Positions 1 to 8,761 of a stretch of 64,000 bases of DNA are shown one piece after another. The notes below the pieces were generated by a model. It saw nothing but the letters and a program-made list of their open reading frames with translations, was not told the origin of the DNA and did no database searches. Positions within the stretch are counted from its first letter, which is position 1, and each line of letters begins with the position of its first letter. Location of the stretch: the NCBI RefSeq assembly GCF_000702305.1, contig NZ_JNLC01000018.1:186001-250000 (forward strand). The letters are read 5' to 3'. A program made the position numbers and the translations under genes. Source of the DNA: Allobosea sp. 117 (GTDB lineage Bacteria > Pseudomonadota > Alphaproteobacteria > Rhizobiales > Xanthobacteraceae).

Positions 1-2
1 AT

Positions 3-650
3 GCAAGCCCGTATTTCGCCACGCATTACCTTCTGCCGCGGCTGTCCTCGTTCCGCGAGATCCTGCCCGGTGCGGACCTGCGCCTGACCACCATGGTCGA
101 TCTGCCCGACTTCGCCCGCGACGACATCGATATGACCGTCCAGTGGGGCTATGGCGGCTGGTCCGACTACGAGACGATCCTGCTGGTTCCCGACCCCAAG
201 ATCATCTGCTGCACGCGGCAGATCGGCGAACAGATCAGATCGGCGCAGGACCTGACGCGCTTCACGCTGCTCGACACCGTCAAGTCGAAGCGCCTGTGGC
301 CGGACATCCTGCGCCATCTCGGCGTGCAGCAGGCCGACAGCGACCGGAGCATCGGCTTCGACGACGCCGCCACCATGCGGCGCGCGGCGCTGCAGGGCAT
401 CGGCGTCGGGCTGGTCTCGGTGATCGACGCCGAGGAGGATCTGCGCTCCGGCGCACTCGTCGCGCCGCTCGGCCGCGACGCCCTCGTCGACATGCCGCCG
501 GAGGAGATCCCGGGCTTCTACCTCATCGTGCCCAAGGGCCATCTGCGTGTGAAGGCCGTCGCGGCCCTGCATCGCTGGCTCATTCAGCAGGATTGGGGAA
601 GCGACCTGAAGATCGCGCCCCTCCCCGACCTGACCCGCCGGCCCGATTGA
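3..650 (+). CDS. LysR-family transcriptional regulator, 3' part (5' end outside window)
   Basis: The open frame enters from the left edge, so the N-terminal helix-turn-helix is missing. What remains is about 215 residues of a LysR substrate-binding domain of the GcvA-like type: an RLSSFRE segment followed by a VDLPDFARDDIDM stretch and QWGYGGW, the usual start of the effector domain. An internal ATG at 93 falls inside the conserved domain and is not a credible start. The gene lies 75 bases upstream of the amino-acid ABC operon on the same strand and may control it (inference). The effector is unknown. Confidence 0.85.
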   Translation, partial: ASPYFATHYLLPRLSSFREILPGADLRLTTMVDLPDFARDDIDMTVQWGYGGWSDYETILLVPDPKIICCTRQIGEQIRSAQDLTRFTLLDTVKSKRLWPDILRHLGVQQADSDRSIGFDDAATMRRAALQGIGVGLVSVIDAEEDLRSGALVAPLGRDALVDMPPEEIPGFYLIVPKGHLRVKAVAALHRWLIQQDWGSDLKIAPLPDLTRRPD

Positions 651-725
651 CGACCGCTTTGCGAACCGGGCGGCAGCGCCCCAACAACCGGAAAACCGAA
701 CAACTTCAAGAGTGGAGAACGGAAC

Positions 726-1763
726 ATGCAGCTTCTCAAATGGGGTGCGGCCGCCGCCCTGGCGCTCGGTCTCACGCAGATCTCCCCGTCGGCGGAAGCC
801 GCCGGCGGCAAGACGCTCGACGCCGTGAAGGCGCGCGGCGTGCTGAACTGTACGGGCCACGACGGCTCCTATCTCGGCTTCGCCGAGGTCGACGACAAGG
901 GCAACTGGAAGGGAATGGACATCGACCTGTGCCGCGCCGTAGCAACGGCCGTCCTGGGCGATCCGTCGAAGCTGAAGATCGTGCCGATTAGCTGGGCGCA
1001 GCGCTGGCCGTCGGTGCAGTCCGGCGACGTCGACATCATCATCAAGGCGTCCGGCGGCACGCTGAGCCGCGACACCGAGCTCGGCCTGCAGTTCTCGATG
1101 TCCTATTACCTCGGCACCACCAAGGTGATGGCGCACAAGGAACTCAACCTGAAGACGCTCAAGGACGCCGACGGCGGCTCCATCTGCATTCCGGCCGGCA
1201 CCTCGCAGGAGCAGCAGGTCGCGGCCTACGCCCAGAAGATCGGCATCAAGCTCCAGCCCGTCGTCATCGAGAAGACCGAGGAGCTGGAGCAGGCCTATTT
1301 CTCCAAGCGCTGCGATCTCTACGCCCAGTGGGGGCCGGTGCTCGCCATCGCCCGCGTCGCCAAGGGCAAGGTCGACGAGCACGTGCTGCTGCCCGACGTC
1401 CTGGCCGTCGAGCCGGAAGTCATGATCGTGCGGCAGGGCGACGACAACTGGGTCGACATCGCGAACTGGACGCTGACCGCGCTGCTGTTCGCCGAACAGG
1501 AGGGCATCACCTCCAAGAACGTCGACGAGCTCCGGGCCAAGCCCACCTCGCCGCAGGTCGCCAAGTTCCTCGGCGCGACGCCCGGCATGGGCAAGGGCCT
1601 CGGCCTGTCCGACGACTGGGCCTACAACGTCATCAAGAAGGTCGGGAACTACTCCGAGATCTTCGATCGCGATCTCGGCAAGGACTCCCCCTACAAGATG
1701 GACCGCGACCTGACCAACCTTTGGAATAATGGCGGCGTCCTGTTCCCGCTGGTCATCGACTGA
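726..1763 (+). CDS. aapJ: Amino-acid ABC transporter, periplasmic binding protein (AapJ-like)
   Basis: A 345-residue family 3 solute-binding protein. The N-terminus has a signal peptide (hydrophobic residues about 7-25, SAEAAGG cleavage region). The mature part begins with a VKARGVLNCTG stretch and continues with GFAEVDDKGNWKGMDIDLCRAVA, typical of the general L-amino-acid (AapJ/BztA) group, which is longer than the usual 260-residue binding proteins. It captures L-amino acids in the periplasm for the two permeases and the ATPase that follow. A gagtggag ribosome site precedes the ATG. Substrate range cannot be read from sequence, so the symbol is by similarity of family and operon order. Confidence 0.9.
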   Translation: MQLLKWGAAAALALGLTQISPSAEAAGGKTLDAVKARGVLNCTGHDGSYLGFAEVDDKGNWKGMDIDLCRAVATAVLGDPSKLKIVPISWAQRWPSVQSGDVDIIIKASGGTLSRDTELGLQFSMSYYLGTTKVMAHKELNLKTLKDADGGSICIPAGTSQEQQVAAYAQKIGIKLQPVVIEKTEELEQAYFSKRCDLYAQWGPVLAIARVAKGKVDEHVLLPDVLAVEPEVMIVRQGDDNWVDIANWTLTALLFAEQEGITSKNVDELRAKPTSPQVAKFLGATPGMGKGLGLSDDWAYNVIKKVGNYSEIFDRDLGKDSPYKMDRDLTNLWNNGGVLFPLVID

Positions 1764-1772
1764 GCGCGCTCC

Positions 1773-1802
1773 GGCTCCACCCGGTCGACATCGGGTGGAG
1801 CC
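1773..1802 (+). terminator. Intercistronic stem-loop after the binding-protein gene
   Basis: A perfect 11-bp inverted repeat (GGCTCCACCCG / CGGGTGGAGCC) with an 8-base loop lies 10 bases after the binding-protein stop and before the first permease. There is no T-run, so it is more likely an mRNA-stabilising or partial-termination structure that lets the binding protein outnumber the membrane subunits than a full terminator. Confidence 0.65.
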
Positions 1803-1830
1803 GTCGTTCCCTTTCCGGAGAAGTCGGTTG

Positions 1831-2994
1831 ATGGGAAGCCTGCTGAGAAATCAGAAGGCCCGCAACGCAGTGTTGCAGGTGCTCTATGTCGGCACGCTGG
1901 GTTCGCTGGTTCTCGCCGGCTTCCTCATCGCGCGGCAGAACCTCGCGGCGCAGGGCATCACCTCCGGCTTCGATTTCCTCCTGAAGCCAACCGGCTGGGA
2001 GGTGACCTTCTCGCTTCTGCCGGCTTCGCCGACCGACCCCTATTGGTGGTACTTCCTGATCGGCATCATCAACACGCTGTTCCTGGGAAGCTTCGGCCTC
2101 GTTTCCGCGACGCTGGTGGGAGCGGTCGTCGGGCTCGCCAGGACATCGTCGAACGATCTCGCCCGACTGCTCGGCCGCTCCTATGTTGACGTGTTCCGCA
2201 ATATTCCCCTGATCCTTCAGGTGTTTTTCTGGAACGCGGTCATCACTCACCTTCCCTCCCCGCGCAGCGCGCATGAGGCGTGGGGCTTCGTGCTGACCAG
2301 TCGCGGAGTCTACACCCCCTCCCTCAATGTCCACGGCCTCGCGCTTCTGGGGGCCGCGGTGGCGTTGGTCGCCGCGATCGCCCTGCCGATCTGGGTCGGC
2401 AAGACATCGCGCTTCGGCAAGACTCCGGATCAGCGTCGCTCCATTCAGCTCGCGGCCGCTGCTGCCACCCTCGCATGCGCCGTGCTCATTCTGTCTTTCG
2501 GCCGTCTGCCGGATACGCCGCTGCTGAACCTGCCGGCACTGAAGGGGCTGAACCTGCAGGGCGGTCTCCGCATCCCGCCGGAATTCACCGCGCTGGTCGT
2601 GGCGATCGCGATCTATGGCGGCTCCTATATCGCCGAGATCGTGCGCGGCGGCTTCAACGCGGTGAGCAAGGGTCAGGTCGAGGCCGCCAATTCGCTCGGC
2701 CTGACGCCCTGGCAGGTCTTCTCCCGCATCCGCCTGCCGCTCGCCCTGCGGGCCATGCTGCCGATCCTCGCCAATCAGTACATCTGGCTGATGAAGGCCA
2801 CGACGCTGGGGATTGCCGTCGGCTTCGCCGACTTCTTCATGATCGTCGCCCTCACCATCAACCATTCCGGCCAGACCATCGAGGCGATCGGCATCCTCAT
2901 GGCCGGCTTCCTGGTGATCAACCTCAGCCTTGCGGCCGTGTTCAACCGCATCAACAAGGCGATTGCCCTCAAGGGCAATCAGCTACGGGGCTAG
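1831..2994 (+). CDS. aapQ: Amino-acid ABC transporter permease 1 (AapQ-like)
   Basis: A 387-residue inner-membrane permease with several hydrophobic segments. The C-terminal half carries the HisM-type domain, with YGGSYIAEIVRGG followed by GQVEAANSLGLTPWQ (the EAA loop that contacts the ATPase). The ATG at 1831, preceded by a CGGAGAAG ribosome site, gives the start MGSLLRNQKARN usual for AapQ; the frame is open further upstream but without a credible start. It ends 3 bases before the second permease, so the two are probably co-translated and form a heterodimer. Confidence 0.9.
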   Translation: MGSLLRNQKARNAVLQVLYVGTLGSLVLAGFLIARQNLAAQGITSGFDFLLKPTGWEVTFSLLPASPTDPYWWYFLIGIINTLFLGSFGLVSATLVGAVVGLARTSSNDLARLLGRSYVDVFRNIPLILQVFFWNAVITHLPSPRSAHEAWGFVLTSRGVYTPSLNVHGLALLGAAVALVAAIALPIWVGKTSRFGKTPDQRRSIQLAAAAATLACAVLILSFGRLPDTPLLNLPALKGLNLQGGLRIPPEFTALVVAIAIYGGSYIAEIVRGGFNAVSKGQVEAANSLGLTPWQVFSRIRLPLALRAMLPILANQYIWLMKATTLGIAVGFADFFMIVALTINHSGQTIEAIGILMAGFLVINLSLAAVFNRINKAIALKGNQLRG

Positions 2995-2997
2995 GAC

Positions 2998-4071
2998 ATG
3001 GCCGATCTCGCTCCGCCGATGCCCGGCATGGTGGAAGACCTGCGGCGACGATTCTTCGCCAGTTCCCTGCAGTCGCTCATATCGCTGCTCTGCCTCGGCG
3101 TGATCGCCTTTCTGGGCTGGAAACTCCTCGATTGGGCGCTCTTCTCCGCCGTGTTCGGCACCGCCGGTGGCGCCGAGGCGTGCCAGGCGGCGGGCGGGGC
3201 CTGCTGGTCGGTCATTGCGGCGCGCTGGCGGATCATCCTGTTCGGCCTCTACCCCTATGAGGAGCAGTGGCGCTCAGCGCTGGCCTGCGCCGTCGTGGTG
3301 GCGATGACCGTGCTGTCCTGCATCCCCGCCTTCTGGACGGGGCGCCGCATCGCGGCCATCTGGCTGGCCGGAACGAGCGCCTTCTACATCCTGATGAAGG
3401 GCGGCGTGCTGGGCCTCTCCCATGTCGGCGAGGAGATGTGGGGCGGCCTCGCGCTGACGCTCTTCATCTTCGTGGCGACCTGCCTGATCGGCTTTCCGCT
3501 GGCGATCGTTCTCGCTTTGCTGCGCCGGTCCGAGCTGCCGTGGATATCCAGCACGACCGGCCTCATCATCGATGCGGTGCGCTCGCTGCCGCTGATCTCC
3601 ATCCTCTTCACCTTCGCCATCGTGCTTCCGTTCGCGCTGCCGCACTGGCTGCAGGGCGACAAGCTGTACCGGGTGATCGTCGGCTCCGCGCTGTTCTTCT
3701 CGGCCTATCAGGCGGAGATCGTGAGGGGCGGCATGCAGGGCGTCCCACACGGGCAGGAAGAAGCCGCGATGGCACTCGGCCTCGGCTACTGGCACCGCAT
3801 CAGCCGCATCCTGCTGCCGCAGGCGATGCGCAACGCCCTGCCGGCGACGATCAACCAGTTCGTGATCGCCTTCAAGGAGACCTCGCTCGTGGTCATCGTC
3901 GGCTTCTTCGAGATCCTCGCCTCGGGCAATGCCGCCTACGGAACCGGTGAATGGCGGTTCGCCTATGTCGAGGTCTACACCTTCATCGCCTTCATCTACT
4001 TCATCTTCGTCTTCAGCCTGTCCCGCTACGGCGCCTTCCTCGAACGGCGCATGTCGGTCGGCGAACGATAG
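2998..4071 (+). CDS. aapM: Amino-acid ABC transporter permease 2 (AapM-like)
   Basis: A 357-residue inner-membrane permease and partner of AapQ. It has an N-terminal membrane anchor, a long periplasmic insert, and the conserved region [26 protein letters not shown] near residues 240-265 that forms the ATPase-contact loop. Its length fits AapM/BztC. It starts 3 bases after the aapQ stop and is followed 11 bases later by the ATPase gene. Confidence 0.9.
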   Translation: MADLAPPMPGMVEDLRRRFFASSLQSLISLLCLGVIAFLGWKLLDWALFSAVFGTAGGAEACQAAGGACWSVIAARWRIILFGLYPYEEQWRSALACAVVVAMTVLSCIPAFWTGRRIAAIWLAGTSAFYILMKGGVLGLSHVGEEMWGGLALTLFIFVATCLIGFPLAIVLALLRRSELPWISSTTGLIIDAVRSLPLISILFTFAIVLPFALPHWLQGDKLYRVIVGSALFFSAYQAEIVRGGMQGVPHGQEEAAMALGLGYWHRISRILLPQAMRNALPATINQFVIAFKETSLVVIVGFFEILASGNAAYGTGEWRFAYVEVYTFIAFIYFIFVFSLSRYGAFLERRMSVGER

Positions 4072-4082
4072 GGACGCGTCGC

Positions 4083-4847
4083 ATGGCTGCCCTCGCCCAG
4101 TCTCACTCCCCGGCTCTCGCGCTGAGGATCGAGGCCATGAACAAATATTACGGAGGCTTCCACGCCTTGCGGAACATCGATCTCAGCGTGGCACGCGGTG
4201 AGAAGATCGTCGTGTGCGGACCATCCGGGTCGGGCAAGTCGACGATGATCCGCTGCATCAACCGGCTCGAGGAACACAATAGCGGGCGGATCGTCGTGCT
4301 CGGCACCGAGCTGAACGACGACATCGGCAACATCGACGAGATACGCCGCGAGGTCGGCATGGTGTTCCAGCATTTCAACCTGTTCCCGCACATGAGCGTG
4401 CTGGAGAACTGCGTGCTGGCGCCGATGCTGGTGCGCAAACTCCCGCGCGCCGAGGCGGAGGCGACCGCGCTGCGCTTTCTGGAGAAGGTGCGCATTCCCG
4501 AGCAGGCCTCGAAATATCCGGGCCAGCTTTCGGGCGGCCAGCAGCAGCGCGTCGCCATAGCGCGGGCGCTGTGCATGCAGCCGCAGATCATGCTCTTCGA
4601 CGAGCCGACCTCGGCGCTCGACCCGGAAATGATCTCCGAGGTGCTGGACGTGATGGTCACCCTCGCCGCCGACGGCATGACGATGATCTGCGTGACGCAC
4701 GAGATGGGCTTTGCACGCCGTGTCGCCGACCGCGTGATCTTCATGGACCACGGCGAGATCATCGAGGAGGCGCCTCCGGAGGAGTTCTTCGCCGGATCGA
4801 GCAATGAGCGCACCCGGCAGTTCTTGGCGCAGATACTGAACCATTGA
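4083..4847 (+). CDS. aapP: Amino-acid ABC transporter ATP-binding protein (AapP-like)
   Basis: A 254-residue ABC ATPase. Visible motifs are Walker [10 protein letters not shown], the Q-loop region [10 protein letters not shown], signature [15 protein letters not shown], Walker [13 protein letters not shown] and the switch His in VTHEMGF. This is the polar-amino-acid (GlnQ/AapP) type. The ATG at 4083 gives the usual family length; the frame is open upstream over the end of aapM but would add unrelated sequence. It completes the importer and is followed by a hairpin that may end the transcript. Confidence 0.92.
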   Translation: MAALAQSHSPALALRIEAMNKYYGGFHALRNIDLSVARGEKIVVCGPSGSGKSTMIRCINRLEEHNSGRIVVLGTELNDDIGNIDEIRREVGMVFQHFNLFPHMSVLENCVLAPMLVRKLPRAEAEATALRFLEKVRIPEQASKYPGQLSGGQQQRVAIARALCMQPQIMLFDEPTSALDPEMISEVLDVMVTLAADGMTMICVTHEMGFARRVADRVIFMDHGEIIEEAPPEEFFAGSSNERTRQFLAQILNH

Positions 4848-4876
4848 GGGCGAAGGGTGCGCCGCTTCCGGATGCT

Positions 4877-4921
4877 CCGGCCCAACCCTGCGGAATAAAG
4901 AAGAACTTTCCTGTGGGCCGG
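4877..4921 (+). terminator. Probable terminator downstream of aapP
   Basis: An 8-bp stem CCGGCCCA / TGGGCCGG encloses a smaller AAAG/CTTT stem and is followed by ATTTCTTGATTTC. The long loop and interrupted T-tract make it a moderate terminator candidate. The rest of the 150-base gap (4848-4997) shows no gene. Confidence 0.45.
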
Positions 4922-4997
4922 ATTTCTTGATTTCACCATGGCCCGCCCCGGTCCACGGTCGAGCAGGCTCAGGGCCGTTGAAGTGAGGACGTCGAGT

Positions 4998-6668
4998 ATG
5001 GTGAGGAACGGGGGCCGCCTTCTTGTCGAGTGCCTGATCGCGCTGGGCGCGACCAAGAGCTTCGGCGTCCCCGGCGAGAGCTACCTCGCGGTTCTCGACG
5101 CATTGCACGACACCACCGGGAAGCTCGACTACGTGCTGTGCCGCAACGAGGGCGGCGCGTCCTTCATGGCGAGCGCCTATGGCAAGCTGACCGGCTCGCC
5201 CGGCATCTGCTTCGTGACCCGGGGTCCCGGCGCCACCAACGCTTCGATCGGCGTGCACACTGCGATGCAGGACAGCGTGCCGATGCTGCTGTTCGTCGGC
5301 CAGGTCGGTACCGATATGAAGGGCCGCGAGGCCTTCCAGGAGCTCGACTACCGTGCCGTCTTCGGGACCCTCGCGAAGTGGGCGGTGGAGATCGACGACG
5401 TCGCCCGCCTGCCGGAGATCGTGGCGCGGGCCTGGACGACGGCGCTCACCGGGCGGCCGGGACCTGTGGTCGTCGCCCTGCCCGAGGACATGCTGAGCGC
5501 CGAAACGGATATCGCGCCTCTCCGCGGCCCGGCGACGGTGTTCGAGCCCTCGCCCGCCCGCGAGGCGGTGGCCGCCGCCCGCGCCATGCTCGCGCAGGCA
5601 CAGCGCCCGCTTGTGCTGATCGGCGGCGTCAACTGGAGCCCCGAGGGACGCGCCGCGCTGCAGGCCTTCGTGGAGGCCTCGGACATCCCGATCGTCGCGG
5701 CGTTCCGCTTTCAGGACCAGTTCGACAACCATTCCCCGGCCTTCGTCGGCGAGGCCGGTGTCGGCATGGCGCCGCACGTCAAGGCGCTGATCCGCGAGGC
5801 GGATGTCATCCTGGCCATCAATGTGCGCTTCGGCGAGATGACGACGGACGGCTACACCCTGCTCTCCGTGCCCGAGTCACGGCAGAAGCTGATCCACATC
5901 CATGCGTCGGACCGTGAGATTGGCAAGATCTATGTGCCCGCCCTCGGCATCGTCGCCGGCCCCAACGCCTTCGCCCGGGCGCTCATCCCCGTCGAGGGAG
6001 GCTGGGGCGAATGGCGGCGCAACGCGCGGGCCGCATACGAGGCCTCGTTCGAGGCGCCGGCGCAGCCGAGCCCGGTCGACATGGTCGCGGTCTGCGCCTG
6101 GCTGCGCGAGAACCTGCCCGACGATGTGATCCTGACCAACGGCGCCGGCAATTTCACCGTTTGGCCGAACAAGTTCTTCAAGTTCGGCCGCAAGGCGCGG
6201 CTGCTGGCGCCGCAATCGGGCGCGATGGGCTACGGACTGCCGGCCGCCATCGCCGCCAAGGTCGCCTACCCCGAGCGCACCGTCGTGTGCTTCGCCGGCG
6301 ACGGCGATTTCCAGATGAACTGCCAAGAGCTCGGCACCGCCATGCAGGCCGGCGCGCAGCCTATCGTGCTCATCCTCAACAACGGCGTCTACGGCACCAT
6401 CCGCGCCCATCAGGAGCGCAACTACCCGACGCGCGTCTCCGGCACGACGCTGGAGAACCCCGACTTCGTCGGCCTTGCCCGCGCCTATGGTTTCCATGCC
6501 GAGCACGTCCGCTCCACGGCCGCTTTCCCCGCCGCGTTCGAGCGGGCGCTCACCTCGCCGACGGGCGCCGTGCTGGAGCTCGCTATATCGGCCGAGGCGC
6601 TGACGCCCCGCCAGACCCTGTCACAGATGCGCGATGCTGCGCTCGCTTCGCAGAAGGCCCCCGCATGA
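4998..6668 (+). CDS. Thiamine-pyrophosphate-dependent enzyme (acetolactate-synthase-like large subunit)
   Basis: A 556-residue three-domain TPP enzyme. The N-terminal pyrimidine-binding domain has the catalytic Glu (CRNEGG, E51) and the FVTRGPGATNAS stretch. The C-terminal domain has the TPP/Mg motif GDGDFQMN ending in LNNGVYGTI. The start at 4998 has an AGTGAGGA ribosome site; an ATG at 4938 would add 20 atypical residues. No small regulatory subunit follows, so biosynthetic acetolactate synthase is unlikely. It could be a 2-oxo-acid decarboxylase or carboligase acting on the product of the downstream aminotransferase. Its stop overlaps the start of the hydantoinase A gene. Confidence 0.85.
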   Translation: MVRNGGRLLVECLIALGATKSFGVPGESYLAVLDALHDTTGKLDYVLCRNEGGASFMASAYGKLTGSPGICFVTRGPGATNASIGVHTAMQDSVPMLLFVGQVGTDMKGREAFQELDYRAVFGTLAKWAVEIDDVARLPEIVARAWTTALTGRPGPVVVALPEDMLSAETDIAPLRGPATVFEPSPAREAVAAARAMLAQAQRPLVLIGGVNWSPEGRAALQAFVEASDIPIVAAFRFQDQFDNHSPAFVGEAGVGMAPHVKALIREADVILAINVRFGEMTTDGYTLLSVPESRQKLIHIHASDREIGKIYVPALGIVAGPNAFARALIPVEGGWGEWRRNARAAYEASFEAPAQPSPVDMVAVCAWLRENLPDDVILTNGAGNFTVWPNKFFKFGRKARLLAPQSGAMGYGLPAAIAAKVAYPERTVVCFAGDGDFQMNCQELGTAMQAGAQPIVLILNNGVYGTIRAHQERNYPTRVSGTTLENPDFVGLARAYGFHAEHVRSTAAFPAAFERALTSPTGAVLELAISAEALTPRQTLSQMRDAALASQKAPA

Positions 6669-8761
6669 CTTCCAGGACTGACGACATCCGTCTCGGCGCG
6701 GACATCGGCGGCACCTTCACCGACATCGCCCTCGACCTGCGCGGGACGATCTTCTCGACCAAGGTGCTGACCAACTACGCTGCCCCCGAACAGGCGATTC
6801 TGGACGGCATCGCGATTGTCATCCGCGACGCCGGCATCTCTCCCGCCGAGATCGGCCTCGTCATCCACGGCACGACGCTCGCCACCAACGCGCTGATCGA
6901 GCGGCGCGGCGCCAGGACGGCGCTGGTCACCACCGAGGGATTCCGCGACGTCATCGAGATGCGCACGGAAAACCGCTTCGAGCAGTACAACCTGAACCTG
7001 AAGCTTCCCACGCCGCTGATCCCCCGCGAGCACCGCTTCACCGTGAAGGGGCGCATCGGCGCCGAGGGACAGGAGTTGCAGCCGCTCGACGAGGCGGCAC
7101 TCGAACAGATCGCCGACACCATCGCCGCCAGCGGCTTCGGCGCCGTCGCCATCGGCTTCATCCATTCCTACATGAACCCGGCCCATGAGCGGCGGGCGCG
7201 CGAAATCCTTGCCCGTAGGCTCTCGGTGCCGATCTCGATCAGCGCCGAGGTCTCGCCCCAGATGCGCGAGTTCGAGCGCTTCAACACGGTCTGCGCCAAC
7301 GCCTATGTGCGCCCGCAGATGGCCGACTACCTCGCCCGGCTCCAGGTCCGCCTGAAGGACATGGGCGCGAACTGCCCGGTCTTTATGATCCATTCGGGTG
7401 GCGGCCTGATCTCGGTGGAGACCGCTTCGGAATTCCCGGTCCGCCTCGTCGAGTCGGGTCCGGCCGGCGGCGCCATCTTCGCCGCCGACATCGCCCGGCG
7501 CTTCGACCTCGATTCCGTCGTCTCCTACGACATGGGCGGTACCACCGCGAAGATCTGCCTGATCGAGGACTTCGCGCCGCAGACGGCGCGGACCTTCGAG
7601 GTCGCGCGCACCTATCGCTTCTGCAAGGGCTCGGGCATGCCGATCTCGATCCCGGTGATCGAGATGATCGAGATCGGGGCCGGCGGCGGCTCGCTTGCCT
7701 GGGTGGACGCCATGGGGCGCATCCAGACCGGGCCGGAAAGCGCCGGCTCCGAGCCGGGTCCCGCCTGCTACGGCCGCGGCGGTGAGCGCCCCGCCATCAC
7801 CGACGCCGATCTGCTGCTCGGCAAGCTCGACCCCGACAACTTTGCCGGCGGCGCCATCCGGCTCGACACCGCGGCATCGCTGCGGGCAATCACCCGCGAT
7901 GTCGGCGACCGCCTGTCGCTGGAGCCTCTGGCCGCCGCCTTCGGCATCTGCGAGGTCGTGGACGAGAACATGGCGAATGCCGCCCGCGTCCACGCCGTCG
8001 AGAACGGCAAGAACATCTCCGACAACGTCATGATCGCCTTCGGCGGCGCCGCCCCCCTTCATGCCGCGCGCCTGTGCGAGAAGCTCGGCCTCGACCGCTG
8101 CCTCGTCCCGCAGGGCGCCGGCGTCGGCTCGGCGATCGGCTTCCTCAAGGCGCCCTTCGGCTATGAGGCGCTGGCCTCGAAGCTGGTGCGGCTGTCCCAG
8201 TTCCGCGCCGACGAGGTGAACGCGTTGCTTGCCGACCTCAAGGCGTCGGCCGAAAGCTTCGTGCGCGCCGGCACCAGCGGCATCATCCGGCGCGAGATCA
8301 CCGCCTTCATGCGCTACGCCGGGCAGGGCTGGGAAATCCCCGTACCGCTGCCCGACGAGCCCTTCGGCGACAACGCCGCCGCCGGTCTCGCCGAGGCCTT
8401 CCGCAGGAACTATGCGCGTTTCTTCGGTCGCGCCATCGACGGCCTCGACGGTCTGGAGATCGAGGTCGTCACCTGGTCGGTCAAGGCCAGCGACGAGCGC
8501 CCGGCCCCGGAACGGCATGCCATCACCACAGGCACGCGGACCGTCCCGGCACGCGATACCCGTGCCGTCTTCGATCCCGCAACCGGGACGATGCAGATCT
8601 CCGCGATCGTCGAGCGCGCCAGCCTCGCCCCCGGCGACCGCGTCCCCGGTCCAGCGGTGATCGTCGAACGCGAGACCTCGACGGTCGTCACCACCACCTT
8701 CGACGCGGTCATGCAGAGCGACGGCGGGATACTTCTGGTCCGCAAGGAGATCGCGGCATGA
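6665..8761 (+). CDS. hyuA: Hydantoinase/oxoprolinase family protein, subunit A
   Basis: A 698-residue protein with the N-terminal phosphate-binding motif DIGGTFTD, a GTTLATNALIERRGA segment, and YDMGGTTAKICL in the ATPase core. This is the full-length A subunit of the ATP-dependent N-methylhydantoinase/5-oxoprolinase/acetone-carboxylase family (usual length near 690). It works with the B subunit encoded immediately downstream (ATGA overlap at both ends). The substrate, a hydantoin, 5-oxoproline or another cyclic amide or ketone, cannot be told from the sequence. The symbol is used in the family sense only. Confidence 0.88.
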   Translation: MTSRTDDIRLGADIGGTFTDIALDLRGTIFSTKVLTNYAAPEQAILDGIAIVIRDAGISPAEIGLVIHGTTLATNALIERRGARTALVTTEGFRDVIEMRTENRFEQYNLNLKLPTPLIPREHRFTVKGRIGAEGQELQPLDEAALEQIADTIAASGFGAVAIGFIHSYMNPAHERRAREILARRLSVPISISAEVSPQMREFERFNTVCANAYVRPQMADYLARLQVRLKDMGANCPVFMIHSGGGLISVETASEFPVRLVESGPAGGAIFAADIARRFDLDSVVSYDMGGTTAKICLIEDFAPQTARTFEVARTYRFCKGSGMPISIPVIEMIEIGAGGGSLAWVDAMGRIQTGPESAGSEPGPACYGRGGERPAITDADLLLGKLDPDNFAGGAIRLDTAASLRAITRDVGDRLSLEPLAAAFGICEVVDENMANAARVHAVENGKNISDNVMIAFGGAAPLHAARLCEKLGLDRCLVPQGAGVGSAIGFLKAPFGYEALASKLVRLSQFRADEVNALLADLKASAESFVRAGTSGIIRREITAFMRYAGQGWEIPVPLPDEPFGDNAAAGLAEAFRRNYARFFGRAIDGLDGLEIEVVTWSVKASDERPAPERHAITTGTRTVPARDTRAVFDPATGTMQISAIVERASLAPGDRVPGPAVIVERETSTVVTTTFDAVMQSDGGILLVRKEIAA

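Noticed and set aside
4026-5777. Long antisense frame across aapP and the TPP-enzyme gene
   Set aside because: It spans two well-supported sense genes and its translation has low-complexity His/Arg/Glu composition without motifs.
6485-8518. Long antisense frame opposite hyuA
   Set aside because: It mirrors a full-length hydantoinase A gene; its translation is Asp/Gly/Ala-rich and resembles no family.
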